A DNA stretch of 64,000 nt from Romboutsia ilealis (GCF_900015215.1 NZ_LN555523.1:1554381-1618380), one strand, 5' to 3'. Counted from the first letter of the stretch, positions 19,270 to 29,711 are shown. Translations and numbers: made by a program. Notes: a model not told the origin generated them from the letters alone.

Positions 19270-21726
19270 TTATTTATTTAAATATCTTTCAAGTATTACA
19301 GCTCTTATGCTTTCATATTTAACATAATCTGGCATTACCTTTTTAATAACACTTACCTTTTCATCTCCAAACCTAGATATCGCATCTAATATCATTTCTT
19401 TTTCATTTTCAGTATACATACATTTTAAATCTATATCAAAATTTATACGATTTCCAAGTTTTATATAATCACAAACATATCCCAGTACTGTAGACACTGA
19501 TATTTCTAATTCATCTACTACTTCATTTATATCTTTATTTTGATTTAATAAGTCTAAAGCTATTTCCTCATTTTTTCTACTATCTCCGTCTATTACTAGC
19601 TTTAGCCTTTTTTTCTCTTCCCATTTAGGAGTTATATTATTTTCTTTTATATATTCTTTAACTATATTTATAATATCTTCTCCATATTTATTTATCTTAA
19701 CAGGACCTACTCCACCTATATCCTTTAATTGCTCTTCATCTAATGGATATCTTCCACTTATCTCTTTTAAACTGTTACTACTTAGTACCATATAAGGAAG
19801 TACACCTTCTAATTTTGATACACTAAGCCTATATTCCCTAAGTCTTTCATATAGCTTTTTATCTGTAGTTACATTAAAATAATCACTATTTAACCCCGTC
19901 GTATTTCCCGACACCTTATTGAGCTTAGATTTGTCTATATTTTTTTCTTTTATATATTTTTCAATTATCTCTTCAAACTTCCTACCATACTTTTCGTATT
20001 TAATTTCTCCAACCCCTGATATATTAAGCATTTCTTCTTTATTTATAGGATAAGAACTTGTCATATTCTTAAGAGTTGCATCTCCAAATACCATATATGG
20101 TGCTACTCCTTCTTCTTTAGCTATTTCACCTCTTAAAGAAACTAACATTTCATATAGCTCATTTTCCACATATCTTGATTTAGTAACCTTATCCTCTTTA
20201 AATTCAACTTTAATTTCTTGTTTTATTACTTTTAAAGATTGTTCATTTAATTTTATAGTAGGAAAACTTCCTCTTGGCCCTATATTCTCTACTACATCTA
20301 AAAAACCATGTGATACTAATGTATTTATAAAGGTTTTTAAATCTTCATTAGAATAATTTTTCATAATTCCATAAGTTGTTAAAGTATCAAATCCAAGGTC
20401 TAATACTTTCTTATTTTTAGAACCTCTTAAAACATCTATTATCATAGTAGCACCAAAACTTCTTTTCATTCTAGCAATGCAAGATATAACTTTTTGAGCA
20501 TCTAGTGTTTTATCTACTACTTCACCTTCATTTAAGCAGTTGCTACAATTGTTACAGTCTTCTAAAAAAGGTTCTCCAAAATAGTTTAATATACTTTTTC
20601 TATAACAAGTATTTGAGTAAACTAAGTCTACCATTTGTTGGAGCTTTTTATATTGAACTCTCTTTCTTTCAGGATTTTCAATCCCAACTTCAACTAAATA
20701 TTTTTGAGTGTGAACATCTCCTGGTGAAAATAATAATACACACTCACTATCCTCTCCATCTCTTCCCGCTCTACCTATTTCTTGGTAATAGTTTTCTATA
20801 CTTTGTGGCATATTATAGTGAAGTACCCATCTAATATTTGGCTTATCTATTCCCATACCAAATGCATTTGTAGCTACCATTATCTTTATATCATCATTTA
20901 TAAAGTTTTCTTGATACTCTTTTCTTGCTTCATTTGAAAGCCCTGCATGGTATTTAGCTACTGAATAATTTCTTTTTAGTAAGCCTTCATATATACTTTC
21001 TACTTCTTTTCTAGTTGAAGCATATATTATTCCACTCTCATTTTTATGATTTTCTACATAATCTAGTGTATATTTATTTTTAGATGATGACTTTACTATA
21101 TTTATAGATAAATTCTCTCTATCAAATCCAGTTATATAAATAGCTGGTTTGTGTAAATCTAGTATATTTACAATATCCTCTCTAACTTCATTACTCGCAG
21201 TTGCTGTAAATGCAGTAACTATAGGTCTTTTATCTAATCTATTTATAAAGTATGGTATTTTTTTATAACTTACTCTAAAGTCATGCCCCCATTGAGAAAC
21301 ACAGTGAGCTTCATCTATTGCAACTTGACTTATATTTTTTCCTCTTATTATATTTACAAATTCCATACTATCCAGTCTTTCTGGTGCTATGTATATTATT
21401 TTACATTCATCATTTTCTATTTCTTCTAAAACTTTACTATATTCACTATTGGATAAGGAACTGTTTATTAAAGAAGCTTTAATTCCCATAGTATTTAATG
21501 CATCAACTTGGTCTTTCATAAGTGAGATTAATGGAGAAATAACTATAGTTATTCCATCTAAGCAAAGAGCTGGAACTTGATAACATATAGATTTCCCACC
21601 ACCCGTTGGCATTATAGCAAGTACATCTTCTTTATTTATTATAGATGTTATAATATTTTCTTGTCCTTTTCTAAAACTTGTATACCCATAATATTTATGT
21701 AGTATATCTAAAGGTTTTATATTCAT
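19270..21726 (-). CDS. recQ: RecQ-type DNA helicase with two HRDC domains
   Basis: An 818-residue 3'-5' superfamily 2 helicase. Seen in order: Walker A MPTGGGKSICYQ (~39-50), DEAH box (AIDEAHCVSQWGHDFR), motif VI QEIGRAGRDGE, the RQC zinc ligands CYRKSILNYF...CNNCSNC near residues 378-405, and two HRDC domains (EGVAPYMVFGDATL and EGVLPYMVLSSNSL). A C-terminal helix-turn-helix (DINEVVDELEISVSTVLGYV) closes the protein. It acts in recombinational repair and fork restart. Two HRDC domains plus the HTH make it longer than E. coli RecQ (about 610). AAAGGAG precedes the ATG. Confidence 0.95.
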   Translation of the reverse strand: MNIKPLDILHKYYGYTSFRKGQENIITSIINKEDVLAIMPTGGGKSICYQVPALCLDGITIVISPLISLMKDQVDALNTMGIKASLINSSLSNSEYSKVLEEIENDECKIIYIAPERLDSMEFVNIIRGKNISQVAIDEAHCVSQWGHDFRVSYKKIPYFINRLDKRPIVTAFTATASNEVREDIVNILDLHKPAIYITGFDRENLSINIVKSSSKNKYTLDYVENHKNESGIIYASTRKEVESIYEGLLKRNYSVAKYHAGLSNEARKEYQENFINDDIKIMVATNAFGMGIDKPNIRWVLHYNMPQSIENYYQEIGRAGRDGEDSECVLLFSPGDVHTQKYLVEVGIENPERKRVQYKKLQQMVDLVYSNTCYRKSILNYFGEPFLEDCNNCSNCLNEGEVVDKTLDAQKVISCIARMKRSFGATMIIDVLRGSKNKKVLDLGFDTLTTYGIMKNYSNEDLKTFINTLVSHGFLDVVENIGPRGSFPTIKLNEQSLKVIKQEIKVEFKEDKVTKSRYVENELYEMLVSLRGEIAKEEGVAPYMVFGDATLKNMTSSYPINKEEMLNISGVGEIKYEKYGRKFEEIIEKYIKEKNIDKSKLNKVSGNTTGLNSDYFNVTTDKKLYERLREYRLSVSKLEGVLPYMVLSSNSLKEISGRYPLDEEQLKDIGGVGPVKINKYGEDIINIVKEYIKENNITPKWEEKKRLKLVIDGDSRKNEEIALDLLNQNKDINEVVDELEISVSTVLGYVCDYIKLGNRINFDIDLKCMYTENEKEMILDAISRFGDEKVSVIKKVMPDYVKYESIRAVILERYLNK

Positions 21727-21755
21727 CTACGCTCTCCTTTAAAATCTTTATTCTA

Positions 21756-21949
21756 AAAATTTGCTTCGCTTGAGCAATGTGTCATCGAAACACTTCATGT
21801 AGCCAACGACTTCGTCCGTTGCTTGAGCCACTACGTTGGCGAAGTATTTCAAAATCTTTTTTACGCTCAAAACCAATTTATTGATATTACTTACATTCAG
21901 AATTTATCCACATTTTTAAAAATATTATAATATCTTTAAGCGTAAAAAA
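21756..21949 (+). repeat. Intergenic DnaA-box repeat, full-length copy
   Basis: One of the best-kept copies (about 194 bp). It opens with ATTTGCTTCGCTTGAGCAATG, continues through GCCAACGACTTCGTCCGTTGC and CAAAATCTTTTTTACGCTC, and ends CTTTAAGCGTAAAAAA. TTTTTTACGCT in the middle and AGCGTAAAAAA at the end are inverted, enclosing about 85 bases that contain a perfect DnaA box TTATCCACA at 21904-21912. It is GC-richer than the flanks and fills the recQ-alcohol dehydrogenase gap. Confidence 0.9.
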
Positions 21950-22003
21950 TTTCAGAAAATAACTATATCATTGATTTATCAATAGTCAAACTATTTTCTG
22001 AAA
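21950..22003 (-). terminator. Terminator after iron alcohol dehydrogenase gene
   Basis: TTTCAGAAAATA pairs with TATTTTCTGAAA; the large loop can fold a second small helix. It abuts the end of the repeat copy. Confidence 0.65.
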
Positions 22004-22032
22004 CTAGTTTAATTTATATAATTAACATTATT

Positions 22033-23148
22033 CTAATAAATACTTTGTAATAATTTTAAAATTTCTTCCTTATTAAGCTCATACGGATTAGCAAATATAT
22101 TTAAAGATGTACATAAGTTAGCTATTGTTTCTAACTCATCCTTTTTTATATTATAATTTCTTAGGTTATTAGCTAGACCTATATCCTTCTTCAATTTATA
22201 TATTTCATCAACAAATTCTTCTACATTAGCATATCCAACATCTTTACTTAACTTATCAATTCTATCAAACTCAACTTTTGAATTTAATAATAATACTTTA
22301 TCTTGAGTAATACCACATGCTTCACCATGAGGTATATTATACTTACTAGTTAATGGATATGATATTCCATGACATGCAGCCGTTCCTGTAACAGAGAAAG
22401 CCATTCCCGCTAATAATGATGCTTGGCACATATTTTCTCTATATTCTATATTATCAAGGTTATTAACTGCATTTTTTAAATTATTCATAACAATCTTTAC
22501 TGATTCTATAGCTAAAATATCTGATATAGGATTATTATTTTTACTATAATAAGATTCTAATGCATGTGATAATACATCTATACCTGAACTAGCTGTAACC
22601 TTTTTAGGTACTGTAAGTGTTAACTCTGGATCAATTATTGCTATTTTAGGATATAGATAATATGATTTTATAGGGAATTTATCTTCAGTATGTGTATCAC
22701 TTATAACAGAAACACTAGTAACTTCACTTCCTGTACCTGAGGTTGTAGGTAATGCTATTACAGGTATATTTTTATTAATCTCTAATTTATTTTCTAGGAA
22801 ATATCTTATGTTAGTATCCATAGCTGCCATACAAGAAGATATCTTTGCACAATCTAGTATACTTCCTCCACCTAAAGCTATAACAAAATCTGCATCACTT
22901 TCTTTTATAGCTTTAGTTGTTCTTTCTACATCTTCTATTGTGGGATTTATGCTTATTCCAAAATGTATGTTTTTTACATTTTCACTTAATAGCTGTAAAA
23001 TCTCTTGTCCATATTCACTATTTATAAATCTCTCACTAGATATTAGTATTCCTTTTTTAAAATTATTATCTTTTATTACTTTGTTTATATTTTTAACTGC
23101 CCCACATTTAAATATTATTTCAACAGGAAGCCCAAATTTATAGTTCAT
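22033..23148 (-). CDS. Iron-containing alcohol dehydrogenase
   Basis: A 371-residue group III dehydrogenase. NAD-binding VIALGGGSILDCAK lies near residue 90. PTTSGTGSEVTSVSVI follows. The metal ligands are in SGIDVLSHALES (Asp and His), in ACHGISYP and in NIPHGEACG. These enzymes interconvert alcohols and aldehydes with NAD(P)H; substrate (butanol, propanediol, lactaldehyde and so on) cannot be read from sequence. Length is usual. It stands as a single gene with AGAGGT before the ATG. A MITE sits in its upstream region, between it and abgT. Confidence 0.92.
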   Translation of the reverse strand: MNYKFGLPVEIIFKCGAVKNINKVIKDNNFKKGILISSERFINSEYGQEILQLLSENVKNIHFGISINPTIEDVERTTKAIKESDADFVIALGGGSILDCAKISSCMAAMDTNIRYFLENKLEINKNIPVIALPTTSGTGSEVTSVSVISDTHTEDKFPIKSYYLYPKIAIIDPELTLTVPKKVTASSGIDVLSHALESYYSKNNNPISDILAIESVKIVMNNLKNAVNNLDNIEYRENMCQASLLAGMAFSVTGTAACHGISYPLTSKYNIPHGEACGITQDKVLLLNSKVEFDRIDKLSKDVGYANVEEFVDEIYKLKKDIGLANNLRNYNIKKDELETIANLCTSLNIFANPYELNKEEILKLLQSIY

Positions 23149-23329
23149 ATAACTACCTCTTTTATATTAGATTTATTAATCTATTATTTTATCATACATA
23201 TTATGATTAAACTATATGTGTAGCTAAATTCTTTTTAATCTAATCATAAAACCTAATATTTTATATTTTCTTGATCATCTTATATAGTTATAAATTTTTT
23301 TATATTCATCTATATATTTTTATAATTTA

Positions 23330-23452
23330 ACTCGTTGTGCTAGTTAAATATAATCGCTGAAAATACTAGAGTTTAATAAAATATATTTTGATAGTTAGAA
23401 AACTTTATATAGTAATTTCAATATATTTAGTAAAATAACTAGCACAATAGAT
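23330..23452. mobile_element. 123-bp MITE related to the IS982-family element
   Basis: Terminal inverted repeats: ACTCGTTGTGCTAGTTAA at the left, and ATAACTAGCACAATAGAT at the right, whose complement is ATCTATTGTGCTAGTTAT. These match the ends of the IS at 34896-36021 (ATCTGTTGTGCTAGTTAA and ACTCGTTGTGCTAGTTAA). Perfect 7-bp direct repeats TAATTTA flank it at 23323-23329 and 23453-23459. The interior has no ORF. It would be moved by the IS transposase in trans (inference). It lies in the 364-bp gap between abgT and the alcohol dehydrogenase gene. Confidence 0.88.
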
Positions 23453-23473
23453 TAATTTAATATCCTTAAACAT

Positions 23474-23504
23474 AAAAAAAGTGCCTATTTATTAGACACT
23501 TTAA
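23474..23504 (-). terminator. Terminator after abgT
   Basis: AAAGTG-CTA pairs with TAG-CACTTT with a single C-A mismatch, 10 bases past the abgT stop; the minus-strand product runs into TTTTTTT. Confidence 0.75.
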
Positions 23505-23512
23505 TATATTTA

Positions 23513-25072
23513 CTAGAATCCAAAAGGTATTCCAGCTACCATCCATATTATAAACATTACTGTCCAAGCTACTAAGAAAGTCATAGAGTAAGGTAACATC
23601 ATAGATGTTATAGTTCCTATACCAGATTTTTTATCATACACTTGAGTAAATACTATAACCATTGCAAAATAACTCATAAGTGGTGATATTATATTAGTTG
23701 AACTATCTGCTATTCTATATGCAGTTTGAACTGCAGCAGGATCAATATTCAACTTTATAAACATTGGTATAAATACTGGTGCCATTATAGCCCATTTAGC
23801 TGAAGCTGACCCCATAAATAAGTTTATAAATGCTGTTATTATTATAAATCCTACAAGAAGTGGTATAGCACCAATATTTGCAGATTGTAACAATTCTGCT
23901 CCAATAATAGCTATTATAGTTCCTAAGTTAGTATAATTAAAGTAACTTATAAATTGAGATGCAACGAATGCTAAACATAAATATCCACCCATTGAACTCA
24001 TTGCTTTACTCATATGAGCTGCTACTTCTTTTTCATTTTTAACAGTCCCAGCTATTTTTCCATAAACTACTGATGGAACGAAGAATAAAAGTGCAACTAT
24101 TGGTATAAGCCCATTCATAAATGTAGAATGATCTATTATTGAATTTAAGAAGCCATCTGCTTCTAAGTTTCTTAAGAAAGAGTTTGGCATTACTATTAAT
24201 ACTATTAATCCAACTACCATTGCTATTAATGTAATATTTGCAGCAGTCATAGCTTTCTTTTCTTTATCACTTATATTTTGTAAATCAGAACCTTTGTCTA
24301 CACTACCTTCATACTTTCCAAGTCTTGGCTCTATAACTTTAGTAGTTAATATAGTCCCAAGTATAGTTATTAAAAATGTTGATACAACCATGAATAAGTA
24401 GTTTGCAGTTGGTGTAATATTTACTGTTGGATCTAATATATGTGCAGCTTCATTAGTTATACCTGCAAGCATTGGATCTATTGTTCCTATAAGTAAGTTT
24501 GCACTAAATCCTCCAGATACTCCAGCAAATGCTGCTGCTATACCTGCAAGTGGATGTCTTCCATAAGCCATAAATACTAATGCACCAAGTGGTATAAGTA
24601 TTACATACCCTGCATCTGATGCAACGTTTGACATTATACCTAAAAATACTACCATTGGAACTATTAATTTAGATGGAGTTATACTAACTACCTTCTTAAG
24701 TAATGTTCCTATGTATCCTGAACTTTCTGCTATACCTATACCTAACATACCAACTAAAACAACCCCAAGTGGTGCAAAGCTTGTAAAATTAGATACTGCA
24801 TTTTCAAGCATATACGAAAATCCTTCACCATTAAGTAACGATACTGCAGATACTACTGTTGTTTCTATTTCATTTGTTGTTCTATTTAATATATCCGCTT
24901 CTACTGATAACCCCATGCTAGCTGCTATTGCTGATATTATAGCTATCGCAACACATAACATAGCAAATAATGTTACAGGATGTGGAAGCTTATTTCCCCC
25001 AATTTCCACAAAGTCTAGAAATTTTTGAATAAATGTTTTTTTCTCAGTTTTTTGTGCTACTGAACTGTTCAT
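23513..25072 (-). CDS. AbgT-family transporter
   Basis: A 519-residue, 10-12 helix membrane protein of the AbgT family. Recognisable blocks: the N-terminal VEIGGNKLPHPVTLFAMLC, then GVVLVGMLGIGIAESSGYIG, then VASDAGYVILIPLGALVF and, late, GSASAKWAIMAPVFIPM and DSSTNIISPLM. E. coli AbgT imports p-aminobenzoyl-glutamate; other members export sulfonamides. No abgAB hydrolase gene lies nearby, so the direction and substrate are open. A run of GGGGG precedes the ATG. Confidence 0.93.
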   Translation of the reverse strand: MNSSVAQKTEKKTFIQKFLDFVEIGGNKLPHPVTLFAMLCVAIAIISAIAASMGLSVEADILNRTTNEIETTVVSAVSLLNGEGFSYMLENAVSNFTSFAPLGVVLVGMLGIGIAESSGYIGTLLKKVVSITPSKLIVPMVVFLGIMSNVASDAGYVILIPLGALVFMAYGRHPLAGIAAAFAGVSGGFSANLLIGTIDPMLAGITNEAAHILDPTVNITPTANYLFMVVSTFLITILGTILTTKVIEPRLGKYEGSVDKGSDLQNISDKEKKAMTAANITLIAMVVGLIVLIVMPNSFLRNLEADGFLNSIIDHSTFMNGLIPIVALLFFVPSVVYGKIAGTVKNEKEVAAHMSKAMSSMGGYLCLAFVASQFISYFNYTNLGTIIAIIGAELLQSANIGAIPLLVGFIIITAFINLFMGSASAKWAIMAPVFIPMFIKLNIDPAAVQTAYRIADSSTNIISPLMSYFAMVIVFTQVYDKKSGIGTITSMMLPYSMTFLVAWTVMFIIWMVAGIPFGF

Positions 25073-25406
25073 TTTTATTCCCCCTTTTTATATATAACGT
25101 AATTTATAACGTAAAAAATTATTTCTATATGTTAATAATATATTATCTTCTTTCAATTGTCAAACAATTTAAAATATATTTAATAATCGAATATTTAAAA
25201 TACGATTTGTATATTTATCTCATATCTATAGTTTTCTAAATATATCATCTATTTTTTGCCAGTTCATTTATTTATTTAAAGTTTTTATATATTTTTTATA
25301 TTTTTAATAAACTCTTTGAAACATATTAAATATATTATTAATTCATATATGAAAATTGATATTTTAGAATTTAATACTTACTTTATATTTTTTATATTAT
25401 AATAAT
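25073..25406. other. Intergenic region upstream of abgT
   Basis: Extremely AT-rich spacer, presumed abgT promoter region. No ORF, repeat-family copy or stable structure was recognised. Confidence 0.45.
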
Positions 25407-25437
25407 AAAAAGGATATCCATTGGATATCCTCTTATT
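25407..25437 (-). terminator. Terminator after GH36 gene
   Basis: AAGGATATCC pairs with GGATATCCT around ATT immediately past the alpha-galactosidase stop codon; T-rich on the minus strand. Confidence 0.75.
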
Positions 25438-25438
25438 A

Positions 25439-27529
25439 TTAAACTTCTTTTATATAAAGAACTAAACTAGCGTAATCACCTTCTAGTTTAACAGTTAAAC
25501 CATGATTCATTAAGTATCTACCTGATTTAACAACATCTTGACCAAATAAATTAAATTTATAATTTTTATTTTCATCAAGTCCTCTTAGCTTTATAGTTGT
25601 AAATCTATGACCTACTTTAGATTGTGGCAAGAATACAAATAATAAAGCTTCATCTTTATTAACATATTCAAATATATGGTAATCATTATCTACTAAATTT
25701 CCTTGTAATCTATAGAATTTACCCTCTTGAACTATATGTCTTATCTCTTTATATTTAGCTATTTTTTCTTTACATATATTTAATTCTTCTTCACTTAATT
25801 TTAGTAAGTTACATCCTACTCCAAGTGTTCCCATCATAGAGCTATCAAATCTAAATTCCATAGGTATAACTCTCTTTGATAAGAAATTAGGGCAATCAGT
25901 AACCCAAGCTCTCATAGCCTTTATAGGGTATATATGAGAGTATGAATTTTGTATAAATAATCTGTCATATGCATCTGTGTTATCACTAGTCCAGAAATCA
26001 TCAAAATGTGTAAGCATTCCTAAATCTATTCTTCCTCCACCTGATGCACAAGCTTCAAATAATACATTAGAGTGCTTTTCTTTTAATTTGTCTACTATTT
26101 CATATACTGCTTCTATGTGCTTTAACCATAAGCTTCTTTCTTGTTTTCCTAAGTTTTTAGCTCCTGGTTCTGATATAGGTCTATTTGCATCCCATTTTAT
26201 ATAGTCTATATCATATTTTGTTAGGTAATCATCTAACATATTAAATACAAATTCTTTAACTTCAGGTTTTGTCATATTAAGTACAAATTGGTCTCTTGAT
26301 AAGTTACCTTCTCTATTGTCAAATTGATATATCCAATCCGGGTGTTCTTTATATAATTTAGTTAAAGGATTTACCATTTCTGGCTCAAACCATATACCAA
26401 ACTTCATGTCCATATTTTTAACTTCTTTTATAAGTTCTTCAAGACCATTAGGGAATTTACCTTCATTTACATACCAATCACCTAAACCATCTTTTGTACT
26501 ATGTCTTTCACCAAACCAACCATCATCCACAACAAATAACTCTGTTCCTATTTCTTTTGCAAGTTTTGCAAGATTTATTTGTTCTTTTGCATTTACTTTA
26601 AACTCCATAGCCTCCCAAGAGTTATAAAGTACAGGTCTTATTTCTTTATTTTTTAATATGTATTTGTTTGCATAGTCATGCATATTATGACTCATTGATT
26701 CTAAACCTTTGTCTGTATATCCTATAACCATATGAGGAGTTTCTATACTTTGACCATTTTCTAAATATATTAAAAAGTCAAAGTCATTTATCCCCATTTG
26801 AACTAAAGTTTCTCCATATGAAGTTTGTTCGACTACCCCTTTAAAGTTTCCAGTTAATTTTAGTGCTCCAAAGTAAACCTCACCAGTAGTTTCAGTTGCA
26901 TCTTTGTCTAATATAAAGTATGGATTGTGGTTATGACCTGATATACCTTTTCTATTTTCAAAATATATTTTCCCATAATTTACTTTTTGAGTAAACATTT
27001 GTTGTTCTGCACCCCAGTAACCATGAGTATTTCTAAATGTTAAATTTTCATGAGGTATATGCACTTGTCCACTTGCTATATTTTCTATAGCTAAATCTTT
27101 TTCTTCATTATTTTTTACTACAGTGTATCTTTCTATTAAATCAACATCTTCTAATACTATATAATGTAAATCTATTTCTATATTATAATGTGCATCTTTT
27201 AAGTTTATAACAAGTTCATTTTCATTTATACAGTGTCCTATATACTTATAAACTATATCCCTTGTTTTATCTTCAAAGCTAACCTTTAAACAATTTTCTT
27301 TGTATCTAAGACCTCCATATACTGGATATTCTTCCTTTGTTATCTCATATACTGGATCGTTAGTTGATACTTCAGTTAACATTGGTATATCAAAGTCTTC
27401 TGGACTATTTATTTTATCTCCCCAATATAAATGTCTAACTAATCCTTCATTATCTATACAAAATGCATATTCAGTATTTTCTGTTGTTAAAGAAAATAGT
27501 TTTCTCTCATCGTTTATATATATTCCCAT
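25439..27529 (-). CDS. Alpha-galactosidase, glycoside hydrolase family 36
   Basis: A cytoplasmic enzyme of 696 residues from the chosen ATG at 27529; an ATG four codons earlier (27541) overlaps the ribosome site, since GGAGG lies between the two, so the later start is preferred. Family 36 motifs: LFVVDDGWFGER, the nucleophile Asp in YIKWDANR, and the acid/base Asp in WTSDNTDAYDR. It releases galactose from melibiose, raffinose and related alpha-galactosides. It is 20 bases downstream of the GH42 gene, in an operon-like run with the GPH symporter. The paired alpha- and beta-galactosidases suggest import of mixed plant or host galactosides. Confidence 0.94.
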   Translation of the reverse strand: MGIYINDERKLFSLTTENTEYAFCIDNEGLVRHLYWGDKINSPEDFDIPMLTEVSTNDPVYEITKEEYPVYGGLRYKENCLKVSFEDKTRDIVYKYIGHCINENELVINLKDAHYNIEIDLHYIVLEDVDLIERYTVVKNNEEKDLAIENIASGQVHIPHENLTFRNTHGYWGAEQQMFTQKVNYGKIYFENRKGISGHNHNPYFILDKDATETTGEVYFGALKLTGNFKGVVEQTSYGETLVQMGINDFDFLIYLENGQSIETPHMVIGYTDKGLESMSHNMHDYANKYILKNKEIRPVLYNSWEAMEFKVNAKEQINLAKLAKEIGTELFVVDDGWFGERHSTKDGLGDWYVNEGKFPNGLEELIKEVKNMDMKFGIWFEPEMVNPLTKLYKEHPDWIYQFDNREGNLSRDQFVLNMTKPEVKEFVFNMLDDYLTKYDIDYIKWDANRPISEPGAKNLGKQERSLWLKHIEAVYEIVDKLKEKHSNVLFEACASGGGRIDLGMLTHFDDFWTSDNTDAYDRLFIQNSYSHIYPIKAMRAWVTDCPNFLSKRVIPMEFRFDSSMMGTLGVGCNLLKLSEEELNICKEKIAKYKEIRHIVQEGKFYRLQGNLVDNDYHIFEYVNKDEALLFVFLPQSKVGHRFTTIKLRGLDENKNYKFNLFGQDVVKSGRYLMNHGLTVKLEGDYASLVLYIKEV

Positions 27530-27549
27530 AATATCCTCCATTTACCCTT

Positions 27550-29502
27550 CTATGCTTTAACTATTTTAGCTTCATATGCTCTTAATATTTCATTTCTAAA
27601 TTTCTTTTCATCTGAAGTATGATTCATAACAAAATAATAATCTTCATCATTTAAACTTCTTCTTACGACTTCAACACCTTCTTCAGATTCTATTACTTCA
27701 AGTTTTGACTCATTTATTATTTTATTAATTATAGCATCCATTATAGTATTGTCTGCTCCACTTCCTATGTAATAAACTTTTCCACCTTCATATTCATTTA
27801 AAGTTACTGCTGCTAAATCTTTAAAGAATTCATCTTCATATTTAAATAAAGTTTTAGCTGTAGTAGTCTTTAGCATATCTCTAAATACTGTAGCTGTTCC
27901 ATTTATACCTTCAAATTCTTCATTTCCTATAAGGAATGCTACTTGATCATCTTGGAATGATTCAACTTCTTCAACATATCCTCCTACCAAATCAGTGTAA
28001 TATGTTGGATTAAATTGTCCTAATGTTAAGTTGTTATAATAATCTTTAACTGCAGTTCTATAAGTAAATACTACTGTACCACCACCTGATACAAATTTTC
28101 TTACTTTATCTTGAACTTCTTTTTTATGTACTATCATAACTGGTAGTAAAAGGACTTTATATTTATCAAAATCAGAATCACTTGGTATAACATCCATATT
28201 TATATTTTTCTTATAAAATGGTCTGTATAATCTATATACTTCTTGCTTATAATCCATTAAGAAACTTTGTCTTTGTATTCTAAAACTTGCCATAGATTCA
28301 TAATCATAAACTACCGCTACATCTGATTTAACTTCACTTTGAGTTAAAGCTTCATTTTCCTTCATTTCCTTAAAGAAACTTTGAACTTCATAGAACTTTC
28401 TTCTTTTTACATTATCCTGGTCTATTATACCGTAGCAGTATTGTTCTGCACCCTTAGTTGCTCCTCTATATCTAAAGTACATAAGAGAACTACATCCATG
28501 AGCTATCCCTTGATATGACCACATTTTAGCTTGTCTTGGTCTTGGTAAATATCCTATAACATCATGTCCTTGAGCTCCCATTATAGCTTCTGTTATCCAG
28601 AAGTTTTGACCCTTTATTCCTCTCATATAATCAAGGCCACAAGCTATTTCCCATGCAGGAATTGGTTCTTTTTGACCACCCCATACTGGATAGTTATTGT
28701 ATGCAACTACATCCATATGCTTTCCTACTTTGGAAAAGTCATAACTCTTATCAAAGTATCCTCCAGAGAAATCATGTATAATTACAGAATCTTTCCCTAA
28801 TATTTCTTTTAATAAATCAACTTGGAATTTTGCATACTTTTCTATACTTACACTTCTAAATCTTTCATGTTCCATACGAAGTGATGGATTATGAGTTGTT
28901 ATAGTTGGCTTTGGAAGTGGTATTTCTTCAAATGTGTTGTACGTTTGAGACCAAAATATCGTTCCCCAAGTTTCATTTAATTTATTTATATCATTATCAT
29001 ACTTTTCTTTTAAGTATTCATTAAATTCTTTTTTACATAAATCACAGTAACATAAATCGCTACCTTCATGACCAAATTCATTATCTATTTGCCATGCAAC
29101 TATACTTTCTTCATTTTTATAATGATTAGCTAACTCTCTTATTATTATTTCTGAGTATTTATAATACGTTTTACTATTAAAACAATATTGTCTTCTTCCA
29201 CCAAATACTCTTTTATTATTAAATTCATCTTCACTTAAAACTTCTGGATACTTATTAGCTAGCCAAGCTGGCATTGTAGCTGTTGGTGTACCAAAGATAA
29301 CCTTAAGCCCTTTTTGTTTAGCTTTTTCTATTACTCTATCAAAATATGAAAAGTCAAAGCTTCCTTCAGTACTTTCCATCATATGCCATGCAAACTCCCC
29401 AATTCTTATAACATTGCAGTTAAGTTCTAATATGTTATCTAGATCTTCATCTATCATATTCTTATCCCAGTGTTCTGGATAGTAATCTACTCCTAAATAC
29501 AT
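27550..29502 (-). CDS. Beta-galactosidase, glycoside hydrolase family 42
   Basis: Start at the ATG 29502, which follows GGGAGGAATACAA; an in-frame TTG 15 bases earlier overlaps the ribosome site and is rejected. The 650 residues begin MYLGVDYYPEHWDK, typical of GH42. Acid/base Glu is in WQIDNEFG, the nucleophile Glu in FWITEAIMGAQ, and the zinc-binding cysteines in CYCDLCKKEF. The A4-trimer domain follows from about residue 380. It hydrolyses beta-galactosides, often galacto-oligosaccharides, inside the cell. The gene follows the GPH symporter after a terminator-like hairpin and precedes the GH36 gene. Confidence 0.94.
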   Translation of the reverse strand: MYLGVDYYPEHWDKNMIDEDLDNILELNCNVIRIGEFAWHMMESTEGSFDFSYFDRVIEKAKQKGLKVIFGTPTATMPAWLANKYPEVLSEDEFNNKRVFGGRRQYCFNSKTYYKYSEIIIRELANHYKNEESIVAWQIDNEFGHEGSDLCYCDLCKKEFNEYLKEKYDNDINKLNETWGTIFWSQTYNTFEEIPLPKPTITTHNPSLRMEHERFRSVSIEKYAKFQVDLLKEILGKDSVIIHDFSGGYFDKSYDFSKVGKHMDVVAYNNYPVWGGQKEPIPAWEIACGLDYMRGIKGQNFWITEAIMGAQGHDVIGYLPRPRQAKMWSYQGIAHGCSSLMYFRYRGATKGAEQYCYGIIDQDNVKRRKFYEVQSFFKEMKENEALTQSEVKSDVAVVYDYESMASFRIQRQSFLMDYKQEVYRLYRPFYKKNINMDVIPSDSDFDKYKVLLLPVMIVHKKEVQDKVRKFVSGGGTVVFTYRTAVKDYYNNLTLGQFNPTYYTDLVGGYVEEVESFQDDQVAFLIGNEEFEGINGTATVFRDMLKTTTAKTLFKYEDEFFKDLAAVTLNEYEGGKVYYIGSGADNTIMDAIINKIINESKLEVIESEEGVEVVRRSLNDEDYYFVMNHTSDEKKFRNEILRAYEAKIVKA

Positions 29503-29639
29503 TTGTATTCCTCCCAATAGTTTAAATTTCTTCTTAAATATATAATAACAAATATCGTTTTCTTTGTAAGTATTTTTACTAATTTTTTACTAAAAATTTT
29601 ACTAATTTTATATTTATAGTTTAATTATTTTTTATAATT

Positions 29640-29702
29640 AAAAAGCCATCTCAAACTAACCTATTCAATAGAGAAACTACTAAATTTTATTTTGAGACAG
29701 CC
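29640..29702 (-). terminator. Hairpin after GPH symporter gene
   Basis: On the minus strand AGGCTGTCTCAAA pairs with TTTGAGATGGCTT (one mismatch), then TTTT. It may end or attenuate transcription between symporter and GH42. Confidence 0.6.
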
Positions 29703-29711
29703 TATTTTTAT

